A DNA stretch of 64,000 nucleotides from [Clostridium] colinum (GCF_940677205.1 NZ_OW712331.1:806001-870000); one strand, 5' to 3'. Shown: positions 16,552 to 24,730, counted from the stretch's first letter. A program made the numbers and translations. The notes: generated by a model not told the origin, from the letters alone.

Positions 16552-17307
16552 ATGTATAAAGAAAATGAATATTTTTCTCCAGAAGTTTTAGTTAATGTGG
16601 GTAGTTATACATTTTCAAAATATATAACATTAAATTTAAAACTAGATATAGACAAAAACTTTGATTTTGTCATTATAAGATTTTCTGAAAAAATATTGGA
16701 TGAAATAGCAATAAACAAAAATGATGAAGTAGTTATACAACTTGGTTACAACAATGAGTTTGAGAAAATATTTACAGGAAATGTAACAGATGTTAAAGAT
16801 TTTGAAATTGTAGCTAAAAATAGATTTTTAAATTTAGTTAATACAAATATAAATAAAAGTTTTACAAATGCTACTTTTGATGAAATATTAAAATTTATAT
16901 TAAATCAATCTAATATAAAAGAAATGACTATTAAAAATAATGACACAGTTATTAAAAATTTAATAAGTATAAGGAATAAAAATGGACTTGAGGCAATTAA
17001 ATATTTAGAACAAAAATTTAATATAAAAGATAGTACTTTTTTCTTTAAAAATGATAAATTTTTTTATAATGATAAAGAAAAGCAACAAAAAATATATGAA
17101 CTTATTTATGGTAAGAACATATTAAATTTACAAAATTTATGTCCTAAAGTTTGGGAAATTGAAACTATATCAATGCCTAAATTAAATTTACTAGATAATA
17201 TTTATATAGAACACTATAAGCTAAAAGGTTCTTTTAAAGTAGATAAAATAAATTTTATAGTTAATGACTATGGATTTATAAGAACTAAAATAACTATTAA
17301 GGAGTGA
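16552..17307 (+). CDS. Baseplate hub protein (XkdQ / gpD late-control-like)
   Basis: A 251-residue protein resembling XkdQ/gp44-like baseplate hub proteins. These form the trimeric centre of the baseplate and carry the spike. It has 'FDFVIIRFSEKILDEIAINKNDEVVIQLGYNNEF' as a first barrel-like domain and 'TFDEILKFILNQSNI' as the middle domain, a typical combination. It overlaps nothing but starts 2 bases after the preceding gene. Length is on the short side for gpD-type proteins. Confidence 0.65.
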   Translation: MYKENEYFSPEVLVNVGSYTFSKYITLNLKLDIDKNFDFVIIRFSEKILDEIAINKNDEVVIQLGYNNEFEKIFTGNVTDVKDFEIVAKNRFLNLVNTNINKSFTNATFDEILKFILNQSNIKEMTIKNNDTVIKNLISIRNKNGLEAIKYLEQKFNIKDSTFFFKNDKFFYNDKEKQQKIYELIYGKNILNLQNLCPKVWEIETISMPKLNLLDNIYIEHYKLKGSFKVDKINFIVNDYGFIRTKITIKE

Positions 17308-17311
17308 TTTT

Positions 17312-17599
17312 ATGAGTAATGATAACTTTAAAAAGGCTATTAATAATAACATTAAAAAATTTATATTTGAAAATTTTCAACACATTTTTATACCACCTTG
17401 TTTATTAGCTAAAACAACTAAAGTAGAAGGAAACAAAGTAAATCTTAAAATTTTAGATGTAAACAAAAAAGAAGATGATAACTATCCAGAACTTGCAAAT
17501 ATATATACAGATATAACAGTAGAAGTAGATGATATAGTTGTTCTTAATTTTATAAATGGCGAATTAGAATATCCTATTATAATACGAAAGTTGGGATAA
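17312..17599 (+). CDS. Putative baseplate spike-associated protein (XkdR/DUF2577-like)
   Basis: A 95-residue protein placed between the hub and the XkdS-like gene, the XkdR/DUF2577 position in PBSX-like baseplates. It is beta-rich with an OB-fold-like pattern: 'CLLAKTTKVEGNKVNLKIL' and 'YTDITVEVDDIVVLNFINGE', similar to the N-terminal OB domain of phage baseplate spike proteins. I cannot see a helical needle domain, so any spike tip must come from elsewhere. Function is inferred from context. Confidence 0.55.
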   Translation: MSNDNFKKAINNNIKKFIFENFQHIFIPPCLLAKTTKVEGNKVNLKILDVNKKEDDNYPELANIYTDITVEVDDIVVLNFINGELEYPIIIRKLG

Positions 17600-17600
17600 A

Positions 17601-17981
17601 ATGCAAGACATAAAAGTTGATTTTAATAATTCCATTATTATAAAAAATGATGATATTATTAAAATTGAAGAAAATGAAGAAATAATTCAAAATATAAAAA
17701 TTGAAATGGTTACTAACGAAGGAGATGTATTTTATGATTTAGAGTTTGGTTATTCACTATATGATTTTTTACATAGAGAAATAGATGAAATGCTAATAAA
17801 TGAAATAAAGCATAGAATAATTACAAAATTATCAAAAAGAGATTATGTAGATTCTAGTAGTATTAATATAGAAACTAAAGAAAAGATAGATAAACTTATA
17901 TTTAATATTAGCTTTTATATAAATGAATATTTTTCTGAAATAACTTTATTACTTGATAGAGTAAAAGTGGAGGTGATATAA
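17601..17981 (+). CDS. Baseplate wedge protein (XkdS/gpW, DUF2634-like)
   Basis: A 126-residue protein of the gp25/W/XkdS-like lysozyme-fold wedge group, which joins sheath to baseplate. The visible pattern is 'MVTNEGDVFYDLEFGYSLYDF' with Gly-Tyr-Gly-like spacing, then 'IKHRIITKLSKRDYV' and a final 'ISFYINEYFSEI' strand. It starts at the base after the preceding stop, and its own stop abuts the start of the baseplate J gene. Confidence 0.7.
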   Translation: MQDIKVDFNNSIIIKNDDIIKIEENEEIIQNIKIEMVTNEGDVFYDLEFGYSLYDFLHREIDEMLINEIKHRIITKLSKRDYVDSSSINIETKEKIDKLIFNISFYINEYFSEITLLLDRVKVEVI

Positions 17982-19112
17982 ATTAATAAGGATACTTTGG
18001 ATAAGCTAATACCTATAAAAACTATTGATGAAGAAAAAGAACAGTTAATAGAACAATTAGAGCGAGAAGATTTTGGAATTAAAAACTTTGAAAACTGTTC
18101 AGTTGTAGGTACTATAATAATGATTTTTTTAAGAATAAAAATTGAGATTTCAATATTGATTAGAAAAATATATATGGGTATGTTTGTAAAATATGCTAAT
18201 GAAGAATGGCTTGACAATAAGGCAGAAGATTATGGTAAATATAGAAAACAGGCTACAAAAACAGAAGGCTATTTAACTATTCAAAAAATAGATAAAGAAA
18301 AAGAATTAATAATACCTAAAGGGTATGTATTTAAAACATTGTCTAGTCTTGCAGGTAAAGAATATAGGTTTATATCAGCAGAAAAAACAGTAATAAAAGC
18401 TAATGAAGAAACAGGGAAGATACTTATAATAGCAGAAGAAACAGGTTCTAAATATAATGTAGTGGCAAATAGTATAAGACAGTCTTTAGTACATATAGAA
18501 AATATAAAGTATTTATCTAATGAAGAAGATTGGATTATAAAAGAAGGTTCAGATATAGAAATTGATGAAAGCTTCAGAAAAAGAACTTTAAATACTTGGT
18601 CAGAACTTGCAACATATTCAACAGCGTTAAAATATAAAAACGTAGCAGAAAGTGTAGAAGGGGTATTATATGTAATTGTTAATGATATGCACCCACGAGG
18701 ACAAGGTACAGTTGATATAGTAGTGGCTAGTTATAATGGGACAGCAGGAGAAAAACTGTTAAAAGATGTTGGAGAAGCTATAGAAAGTATAAAAGGTGTT
18801 TATGATAATGTTCTTGTTAAATCAGCAGAAACAGTATCTATAGATATAAATTTAATTTTATATATAGATTATAGTGCATCAGAAGAAGGTTTAAAAGAAA
18901 GAGCAATAACTTACGTAAAAGAATATTTTGAAATAAGTAACAAGAGAGAGCTTAATACTTTATATTTATCAGAGCTTATATTTTATGTAAGAAAAAATTT
19001 AGATGATGAAATAACAGCTATAAAAATACTAGAGCCCTCAACAGATGTTAAGCTAGAAAAACACAAAATTATTATACTTAATAGGGTAAATGTTAGTATA
19101 GAAAGAGTGTGA
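17982..19112 (+). CDS. Baseplate J-like protein (XkdT), probable ATT start
   Basis: This 376-residue protein is a gpJ/XkdT-type baseplate wedge protein. Evidence includes the N-terminal 'IPIKTIDEEKEQLIEQLE', 'NEEWLDNKAEDYGKYRKQAT', and 'GRGT/GQGTVDIVV'-like block seen here as PRGQGTVDIVVASYNG, then 'IKGVYDNVLVKSAETV'. The best start is unusual: GGAGG at 17969-17973 sits 8 bases before ATT at 17982, which directly follows the preceding TAA. The nearest standard start, TTG at 17997, is 23 bases from the site. Confidence 0.82.
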   Translation: MNKDTLDKLIPIKTIDEEKEQLIEQLEREDFGIKNFENCSVVGTIIMIFLRIKIEISILIRKIYMGMFVKYANEEWLDNKAEDYGKYRKQATKTEGYLTIQKIDKEKELIIPKGYVFKTLSSLAGKEYRFISAEKTVIKANEETGKILIIAEETGSKYNVVANSIRQSLVHIENIKYLSNEEDWIIKEGSDIEIDESFRKRTLNTWSELATYSTALKYKNVAESVEGVLYVIVNDMHPRGQGTVDIVVASYNGTAGEKLLKDVGEAIESIKGVYDNVLVKSAETVSIDINLILYIDYSASEEGLKERAITYVKEYFEISNKRELNTLYLSELIFYVRKNLDDEITAIKILEPSTDVKLEKHKIIILNRVNVSIERV

Positions 19113-19117
19113 TATGT

Positions 19118-19951
19118 ATGTTTGAAAAATTTAGTGATTATATGTTTAGTTTGGTACATTATCCACTTAAAGTACTAAAAGAAAAAAGTAAAATTTATAT
19201 TTTATTTAAAGTTATAGGTTTACAATATGATGATATAAAAAATAAAATTTTAGAAGTATCAAAACAAAGTAATATAAACACAGCAACAGATATTTACTTA
19301 GATAAGTTGGCAATAGATAGAAATATGTTTAGATTTGAAAATGAAGAAGATACTCAGTTAAGAAAAAGACTTATTCTTAAAGCCGAAGTAATGAAAAAAT
19401 CTGGAACAAAACAAGGAATAATACTTGCTTTAAACTCGCTTGGTTATGATGTAGAAATAGAGCCTTGTTATTTATATGATAAAGAACGTTGGGCAGAATT
19501 TTATGTAATTATTATTGAAGATATAGATAATAGTAATTATAACTTTAGAATCATAAAAAATACTGTAATGGAAGTGAAACAGGCTTCAAGTAAACCTAAC
19601 TATGCTTATAAGTATATTATAAACAATACTATTAGTGAAAAATTTATATATAAGACAGATATAGTATTTAATATTAATTTTGGTAAAGTTATAAATAAAA
19701 AAATATATTATAATGGGCAGATAGAATATAACGGAGACTATGATTATGGAGAATATCTTTTATCAAATTTACAAGAAATAAATTTAAAAAAGATAGATTT
19801 AAAAATAAATTTTAAAAATAATATAAAAAATAGAATTAGTTTACAAACAATATCAGATTATAAATATAACGGAGATTATAAATATAACGGAGATTATTTA
19901 TATAATGGATATATTTCATATATATCTGGTGGAACAAAGGAGGAATTATAA
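19118..19951 (+). CDS. Tail protein I-like (DUF2313/YmfQ type) with YNGDY repeats
   Basis: The N-terminal 150 residues match P2 gpI/YmfQ-like proteins that follow gpJ and attach fibres to the baseplate: 'LYDDIKNKILEVSKQSNINT' like region, 'DKLAIDRNMFRFENEEDTQL', and 'GTKQGIILALNSLGYDVEIE'. The last 70 residues hold several Tyr-Asn-Gly-Asp-Tyr motifs, three of which are exact 18-bp tandem copies near 19857-19910. ATG at 19118 is preceded by a weak GAGTG; GTG at 19109 in the same frame is an alternative start. Confidence 0.75.
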   Translation: MFEKFSDYMFSLVHYPLKVLKEKSKIYILFKVIGLQYDDIKNKILEVSKQSNINTATDIYLDKLAIDRNMFRFENEEDTQLRKRLILKAEVMKKSGTKQGIILALNSLGYDVEIEPCYLYDKERWAEFYVIIIEDIDNSNYNFRIIKNTVMEVKQASSKPNYAYKYIINNTISEKFIYKTDIVFNINFGKVINKKIYYNGQIEYNGDYDYGEYLLSNLQEINLKKIDLKINFKNNIKNRISLQTISDYKYNGDYKYNGDYLYNGYISYISGGTKEEL

Positions 19952-20331
19952 TGGCAACAAGCATAACAACAAAAATAGCTAAAGAAAAATTAATAAAAGC
20001 CAGATGTGGAGAAAAGCCTTTACCTAAAGTAATTAAGATGGCTTTTGGAAATGGTGGTACAAATGAATTAAATGAACCTTTAGAAATAGATTTTGATAAA
20101 GCTACACTAAACAATGAAATAGGAAGAAAAAATATAGATGGTTATAAAATAACAGATTATAATAAATGTGAATATTTCTGTACTTTATTAGAAAATGAAT
20201 TTATTAATGAAAAAATAACAGAAGTAGCTTTAATAGATGAAGAAAACGATATTATAGCTATAAAAAATTTTAAGCCTAAATATAAAGATAATGATATGCA
20301 ATTAAGATTTTTTATAGAAGATGAATTTTAG
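19951..20331 (+). CDS. Tail fibre N-terminal attachment protein (phage tail-collar type)
   Basis: A 126-residue protein similar to the tail-collar fibre N-terminal domain of P2 H and Mu S, which attaches fibres to the baseplate. Clear markers are 'TKIAKEKLIKARCGEKPLPKV' and the 'MAFGNGGTN' motif near residue 35, with a late 'EVALIDEENDIIAIKNFKPK' strand. In larger phages this domain is fused to a long fibre; here it stands alone and the next gene supplies the distal part. Its stop lies 14 bases before the next ATG. Confidence 0.78.
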   Translation: MATSITTKIAKEKLIKARCGEKPLPKVIKMAFGNGGTNELNEPLEIDFDKATLNNEIGRKNIDGYKITDYNKCEYFCTLLENEFINEKITEVALIDEENDIIAIKNFKPKYKDNDMQLRFFIEDEF

Positions 20332-20344
20332 GAAGGAGAATGTT

Positions 20345-21043
20345 ATGAACTACTTTGAAACAAATGAAGCAAAATTTAATTCTAACTTAGAAAAAATTAA
20401 AGAAACCGATAAAGTACACGCAGACACTCCTAATAAACGTTTTGAACAGCTAATAAATAATGATGTTGCTTTAAAAAATGAATTAGAGAAACATAATCAC
20501 GATAATACATATTCAAATATAAATCATAAACATAATGAATATATTGCTAACATAGATTTTGAAGGAAAAATAAATAATGTAGCAAAAGAAACAGAAAAGT
20601 ATAAAATTGAAAATAAAGTTACAGAAATATCGGATAGAGTAAATAGGTTACCAGGTGCAATTAATAACAACACAACAAACTTACAGAAGCTTAACACTAG
20701 TACACAAGACTTACAAAATAAAGTAACAGAAATATCAACACAAGTTGGTAATTTAGGAAAAAAATTCAATGATTTAAGTAGCGTTAAAAAAATTCAAGTA
20801 TTTAACGGTAGTTTTTCTAATAGAAGAGATATGGACTCTAAATCAATAACCATTAATTCTGTTGATGTTAATAAAACATTAGTATTAACCAACTGTTTGT
20901 CAAATGACACAACAAATAATGATAATACAGAAATAATTGCATATTTGTATAATGCAAGTACATTAAGATTTAATTGTCTTTATGGTTGGGGTAATGACTT
21001 TACACCTACTAAATATTTCGTTCAAGTCATAGAATTTAATTAA
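20345..21043 (+). CDS. Tail fibre protein, coiled coil with C-terminal beta tip
   Basis: A 232-residue fibre. The first 40 residues contain a helix, then a 'HNHDNTYSNINHKHNEY' histidine-rich segment like the metal-binding collars of other tail fibres, then a 60-residue coiled coil ('NNTTNLQKLNTSTQDLQNKVTEI'-type heptads, with a repeated KVTEIS unit), and a C-terminal 80-residue beta domain likely to bind the host receptor. ATG at 20345 follows AAGGAG; an in-frame ATG at 20321 overlaps the preceding gene. Confidence 0.72.
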   Translation: MNYFETNEAKFNSNLEKIKETDKVHADTPNKRFEQLINNDVALKNELEKHNHDNTYSNINHKHNEYIANIDFEGKINNVAKETEKYKIENKVTEISDRVNRLPGAINNNTTNLQKLNTSTQDLQNKVTEISTQVGNLGKKFNDLSSVKKIQVFNGSFSNRRDMDSKSITINSVDVNKTLVLTNCLSNDTTNNDNTEIIAYLYNASTLRFNCLYGWGNDFTPTKYFVQVIEFN

Positions 21044-21059
21044 ATAAGGAGGATTGAAT

Positions 21060-21341
21060 ATGTATTACGCATATTTAGATGAAGATAATTTTTGTTATAC
21101 AATAGGTAGTTTATCGGAAGAATTAGAAGAAAATTCAAGAATAATAAAGATTAACAATTATGACCCTAATTTAATCAATAGAAAATATGATATTCATCAA
21201 AAAAAATGGCTAGATATTTTTAAAGAATTAAACACTGAAACTCAAATATCTTCACAAGTACAAACAAACGCACAAATTTTAAATGAGTTAAATTATTTAA
21301 CTTGTTTACAAGAAATAAACTCAATGAAAGGCGGTAACTAA
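21060..21341 (+). CDS. Unknown small phage protein after tail fibre
   Basis: A 93-residue protein with no recognised domain. Its first 40 residues ('MYYAYLDEDNFCYTIGSLSEE') resemble phage fibre-associated proteins found after fibre genes, some of which are tail fibre assembly chaperones. The second half is helical with Gln- and Asn-rich stretches. AAGGAGG precedes ATG at 21060. The next gene starts 2 bases after its stop. A chaperone role is only suggested by position. Confidence 0.6.
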   Translation: MYYAYLDEDNFCYTIGSLSEELEENSRIIKINNYDPNLINRKYDIHQKKWLDIFKELNTETQISSQVQTNAQILNELNYLTCLQEINSMKGGN

Positions 21342-21343
21342 TA

Positions 21344-21487
21344 ATGAGTACATATGAAAGTTCAAAAATAATAATTCAATCTGGTAAATATGAAAAAGAA
21401 GATATGCTAAAAAGACTTGATTTGTTTTTAAATTTTAAAAGAATAACTTTAGAACAATATACAGAACTTGTAAATTTGATGAATTAA
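21344..21487 (+). CDS. XkdX-like small phage protein
   Basis: A 47-residue protein in the place where PBSX-like phages carry the small xkdX gene just before holin. It contains a helix-turn-helix-like pair of helices ('YEKEDMLKRLDLFLNFKRIT' and 'LEQYTELVNLM'), the arrangement of XkdX proteins, which have a conserved acidic-aromatic C-terminal helix. The gene starts just after the preceding stop and ends 14 bases before the holin ATG. The function of XkdX is unknown. Confidence 0.6.
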   Translation: MSTYESSKIIIQSGKYEKEDMLKRLDLFLNFKRITLEQYTELVNLMN

Positions 21488-21501
21488 AAGGAGAAATTTA
21501 T

Positions 21502-21741
21502 ATGAGTAAAATTAATTGGAAAAAACGCTTTAAAAATCCTATATTTTGGGTAAATACATTATTAGCTATTGCTACACCTATACTTGCATATTTTGGTATG
21601 AATGGACAAGATTTAACAACTTGGGAAAGCCTATTTAATTTAGTATTAAATGCTTTAAAAAATCCTTATGTTTTAGGACTTGTCTTAGTATCTTTATGGA
21701 ATAATATTATTAATCCAGTAACTAAAGGGATAACAGATTAA
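21502..21741 (+). CDS. Holin, phi-LC3 family
   Basis: A 79-residue membrane protein with the pattern of phi-LC3 holins: a short basic N-terminus ('MSKINWKKRFKNPIFWV'), one hydrophobic segment near residues 17-35, a polar turn with 'NGQDLTTWESLFNLVLNAL', and a second segment near 52-68, ending with 'INPVTKGITD'. Holins form lesions in the membrane that release the endolysin at a set time. It lies directly before the endolysin gene, preceded by AAAAGGAG. Confidence 0.85.
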   Translation: MSKINWKKRFKNPIFWVNTLLAIATPILAYFGMNGQDLTTWESLFNLVLNALKNPYVLGLVLVSLWNNIINPVTKGITD

Positions 21742-21752
21742 GGAGAGTTAAT

Positions 21753-22553
21753 ATGAGTAGAGATATAACATTACTACACCCTGAAGTACAAGCTATAATA
21801 CCTAAATTTTTAGAAGAATGTAAAAAAAATGGGTTGATAGTTGGAATTAGTCAAACTTTTAGGACAGAAAAAGAGCAAAATGACCTATATGCACAAGGTA
21901 TAACAAAGCCAGGTAATATAGTAACAAATGCTAAATATCCATATAGTAATCATAACTGGGGTATGGCTTTTGATATTTACAGAAATGATGGAAAAGGTAT
22001 ATATAATGATACAGACAATTGGTTTGCAAAGGTAGGAAGTGTAGCCGTTAAATTAGGGTTTGAATGGGGTGGAAATTGGAAAGGCTTTCCCGACAAACCA
22101 CATATAGAGTTTACTAAATATGGAAATACAACAACTCTTGCTAAAAAATATGGAACACCAGAAAATTTCAAAAAAACTTGGAAGGAAGTTGATAAATATA
22201 TGTTTGTAACTAGAAATTATAGCTATAATGGTAAAACAAAAGCATTTACTGTAATAAATGAAAAAGGTGAAAACTTTATAAAAATAAGAGACTTAGCCGA
22301 ACTTTTAAATAAAAATATTAAATATGATGATAAAACAAAAATAACTAATTTAGAAGATATATTACAAAATGTTAGTGTAGAAGTAAATAACAAAAAATCT
22401 ACTGTTAAAGCTATAAATAGTGGTGGCTTTAACTTTGTAAAAGTTAGAGACTTAGCAGAGTTTTTAGGTTTTGAAACAGGATATAATGAAACTAATAACA
22501 GTATATTTTTTAAACTAAAACAATCTATTTTAGATAAAATATTTAAAAAGTAG
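21753..22553 (+). CDS. Endolysin: M15 L-alanyl-D-glutamate peptidase with repeat wall-binding region
   Basis: A 266-residue cell-wall enzyme. The N-terminal 130 residues are an M15/CwlK-type zinc peptidase: 'ISQTFRTEKEQNDLYAQG', then the metal ligands in NHNWGMAFDI (His and Asp) and the final His in KPHIEF. The C-terminal half has two repeats, 'ENFIKIRDLAELLNKNI' and 'FNFVKVRDLAEFLGFET', matching copper amine oxidase N-terminal-like or stalk domains that bind cell walls in some clostridial lysins. No signal peptide, so release depends on the holins on both sides. Confidence 0.85.
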   Translation: MSRDITLLHPEVQAIIPKFLEECKKNGLIVGISQTFRTEKEQNDLYAQGITKPGNIVTNAKYPYSNHNWGMAFDIYRNDGKGIYNDTDNWFAKVGSVAVKLGFEWGGNWKGFPDKPHIEFTKYGNTTTLAKKYGTPENFKKTWKEVDKYMFVTRNYSYNGKTKAFTVINEKGENFIKIRDLAELLNKNIKYDDKTKITNLEDILQNVSVEVNNKKSTVKAINSGGFNFVKVRDLAEFLGFETGYNETNNSIFFKLKQSILDKIFKK

Positions 22554-22561
22554 GTGTTAGT

Positions 22562-23047
22562 ATGAATATTTTTGAAACAAAAGTAAATTATATAATATCT
22601 ACAATAACAGGTATATTATCGGCTATTTTAGGTGATTTTTGGTTTTTATTTATATTTTTACTAGGCTTAAATATAATAGACTATACAACTGGAGTAATGA
22701 AAGCTAGATACCTAAAAAAAGAAAGCTCAAGACAAGCAATGAAAGGCTTTATTAAAAAGTTTTTAATATGGTGTCTAATAGCTATGGGGTTTGGTCTTGG
22801 TATTACTTTTCAAAAAATAGGTGAAGTGATAGGTGTAAATTTACATATAATGTTATCTATTGGTTGGTTTATACTTGCTCATTGTATAATAAATGAATTT
22901 AGAAGTATTTTAGAAAATATGGTAGAACTTGATAAAGGTTATCTTGTTCCTAAATGGTTAATTAAAGGTCTTGAAGTTGCTAATCAAATGATTGATAGAA
23001 ATGTTAATGAAGTAATTAATAACTTAGAAGAAAAAGAGAGTGAATAG
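22562..23047 (+). CDS. Second holin, toxin-secretion/lysis family (Holin_4-like)
   Basis: A 161-residue protein with three or four membrane segments (near 8-40, 72-95, 100-120). The 'GLNIIDYTTGVMKARYLKKESS' and 'KGFIKKFLIWCLIAMGFGLG' blocks are typical of the TcdE/phi-C31-like holin group. Such proteins form holes for lysin export and, in some clostridia, for toxin release. It is the last phage gene; its C-terminal codons lie inside a terminator hairpin. Having two different holins on either side of one endolysin may allow fine timing of lysis. Confidence 0.82.
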   Translation: MNIFETKVNYIISTITGILSAILGDFWFLFIFLLGLNIIDYTTGVMKARYLKKESSRQAMKGFIKKFLIWCLIAMGFGLGITFQKIGEVIGVNLHIMLSIGWFILAHCIINEFRSILENMVELDKGYLVPKWLIKGLEVANQMIDRNVNEVINNLEEKESE

Positions 23048-23061
23048 ACACTCTCTTTTTT
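23036..23061 (+). terminator. Terminator of phage late operon
   Basis: GAGAGTG (23036-23042) pairs with CACTCTC (23049-23055) around a 6-base loop and is followed by six or more T. The hairpin covers the stop codon region of the second holin gene and ends the late transcript. Confidence 0.85.
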
Positions 23062-23068
23062 ATAAATA

Positions 23069-23135
23069 TGCAAAATTTATAATTTATATATATAATTTTA
23101 GGACATAAATTTTGCAAAAATAGGACATAAATTTT
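23069..23135 (+). repeat. Putative transposase binding sites at the phage right end
   Basis: The 15-base sequence TAGGACATAAATTTT occurs at 23099-23113 and again at 23121-23135, exactly 22 bases apart. ATAAATTTTGCA from the first copy recurs inverted at 23069-23080. Mu-like phages have adjacent 22-bp transposase sites at their ends, so this pattern supports a right end shortly after 23135. A candidate terminal CA is at 23145-23146. The true junction cannot be proved without the left end. Confidence 0.5.
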
Positions 23136-23201
23136 AGTTGCTTACAAAAAGATAAAATAATTATTTGAGGATAAATTTGATATAATAATTAATAATATTA
23201 T

Positions 23202-23265
23202 AATACAATATAAACAAGATACAATAATTTATTACTAATTTATTGTATCTTGTTTATATTGTATT
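23202..23265 (-). terminator. 26-bp perfect inverted repeat, probable strong bidirectional terminator
   Basis: 23202-23227 and 23240-23265 are exact reverse complements with a 12-base spacer. On the plus strand GTATTTTTATTTT follows the stem. It lies between the phage end and the stop of the minus-strand PBP gene (23315), where it can end transcription from both sides. A 26-bp perfect stem is longer than most terminators and could also be an insertion scar. Confidence 0.6.
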
Positions 23266-23314
23266 TTTATTTTAATCAAAACTTTAAAAAATTGATAAAT
23301 GGTATATATAATTA

Positions 23315-24694
23315 TTAATTTATAATATTGTTATAAGTAAAATTAATTATGTCTCTAGCTATTTCTACAATATTACTATTTTCTCCAGAATTTTCTAATA
23401 TTATAGAAATTACAATATTAGGATTTTCAGTTGGAGCCATACCTAAAAACCAAGTATGTTCTTCTTTACCTTCTATTTGTGCAGTGCCAGTTTTTGCAGA
23501 TATAGATATATCCTTAATTTGCGCTTTTTTGCCAGTACCTTCTGTAACAACTTTTTGAAGCATATTTTTTAAAGTTTGAGCAGTTTGTATGGAAAAAGCA
23601 TTAGTAAGTTTTTTAGGAATAGTTTTATTTATAATTTTACCTTTATAGTCAATATTACTATCTACTATATAAGGCTTCATCATTATACCATTATTTGCTA
23701 TACTACAACCAATAAGTGCTATATGAAGTGGAGTAACTAAAGTTTTTCCTTGGCCTATATATGTTTGCATTATTTCATCAATAGAAGAATTATTATTTAG
23801 GACAAAGCTACTTTTGTTATAGTCTAAAGAAAAATCTAAGTTATTATTAAAAAGAACTTTTTCAGCTGTTTGGTAAATTTGTTCTGGAGTAATAATTGTA
23901 GCTAAATGAGAGAAAAAGCTATTACAAGATAAAGCTAAGGCTTTTTCTAAGTTTATATTTCCGTGAGATTTTTTATTAGCACAAGATATTTTAATACCTT
24001 GTTGTATTTCATAACCATTACAAGTATAGGTATAGTTTTCCCAATTTGGATAATTTTCTATAAAAGTAGCAGAGGTAATTATTTTAAAAACAGAGGCAGG
24101 AGGATATAAACCTTGCGTTGCTCTATTTAAAAAAGGATTATTTTTGGTATCATTAACTAGGTTTGACCAATCTTTTGTTATATTGTTTGGATTAAAACTA
24201 GGAGAAGAAACCATAGATAAAATTTTACCAGTTGTACTATCCATAACAATTATTGCTCCAGTTTTATTCTTTAGTTTATTATAGCAATATTCTTGTAAAT
24301 TTTTATCTAGAGTTAAAACTAAACCATTTCCTTGAAGAGACTTATTTTCGTTAAATTCTTTTGCTATCCTTTGTAATAAATCATTATTTAAAGTTTGTAA
24401 ATCAAAGTTATATTTAGATTCTATACCGTATCCACCTTTATCTATAAATCCTACTGTATGTGCAAAGGTATTATAATAAATATATATTCTTTTATTATCC
24501 GTTTTTGCTAAAATATTAAGATTTCTATCTAGAATATTACCTCTTATTATATCTTTGTTGTTATTTATTCTTGGATTATATGGATTACCAATTATTTGTT
24601 TACTTTTAAATATTGTAAATAATAATAAATAAATAATAAGTATAAAAAATAATAAAAAATAAAACCAAAATACTTTCTTTATATTAGAACGCAT
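23315..24694 (-). CDS. Class B penicillin-binding protein (transpeptidase)
   Basis: This enzyme crosslinks peptidoglycan outside the cell. A short cytoplasmic start and one membrane segment (residues 8-28) are followed by a short dimerisation domain and the transpeptidase domain. All active-site motifs are present: SVFK (active serine) near residue 202 in PPASVFK, SCN in LSCNSFF near 258, and KTGTA in SAKTGTAQIEG near 402. At 459 residues it lacks the longer N-terminal domain of PBP2 and resembles PbpA-type proteins. It follows the FtsW/RodA gene in a minus-strand operon, so the pair should act together. Confidence 0.88.
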   Translation of the reverse strand: MRSNIKKVFWFYFLLFFILIIYLLLFTIFKSKQIIGNPYNPRINNNKDIIRGNILDRNLNILAKTDNKRIYIYYNTFAHTVGFIDKGGYGIESKYNFDLQTLNNDLLQRIAKEFNENKSLQGNGLVLTLDKNLQEYCYNKLKNKTGAIIVMDSTTGKILSMVSSPSFNPNNITKDWSNLVNDTKNNPFLNRATQGLYPPASVFKIITSATFIENYPNWENYTYTCNGYEIQQGIKISCANKKSHGNINLEKALALSCNSFFSHLATIITPEQIYQTAEKVLFNNNLDFSLDYNKSSFVLNNNSSIDEIMQTYIGQGKTLVTPLHIALIGCSIANNGIMMKPYIVDSNIDYKGKIINKTIPKKLTNAFSIQTAQTLKNMLQKVVTEGTGKKAQIKDISISAKTGTAQIEGKEEHTWFLGMAPTENPNIVISIILENSGENSNIVEIARDIINFTYNNIIN

Positions 24695-24730
24695 AATATC
24701 ACCTACTAAATTTTTACTATTATAATATAT

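Larger units (their letters stand above)
1..23146 (+). mobile_element. Mu-like prophage, right-hand part (left end outside window)
   Basis: Nearly all genes from the window start to about 23.05 kb are phage genes on the plus strand. They run in transposable-phage order: Mor-type activator, gp27-, gp28-, gp29- and F-like head genes, I-type protease, T-type major head protein, gp36, G, sheath, tube, tape measure, baseplate, fibres and lysis. Transposase A and B genes are not in view, so the left end lies upstream. The right end is inferred from a strong terminator at 23036 to 23061, repeated putative transposase sites at 23069 to 23135, and chromosomal cell-wall genes starting at 23315 on the other strand. 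The G homologue lies after gp36 rather than after F, and the baseplate is closer to PBSX/P2 types. The exact right junction is inferred, not seen. Confidence 0.9.
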
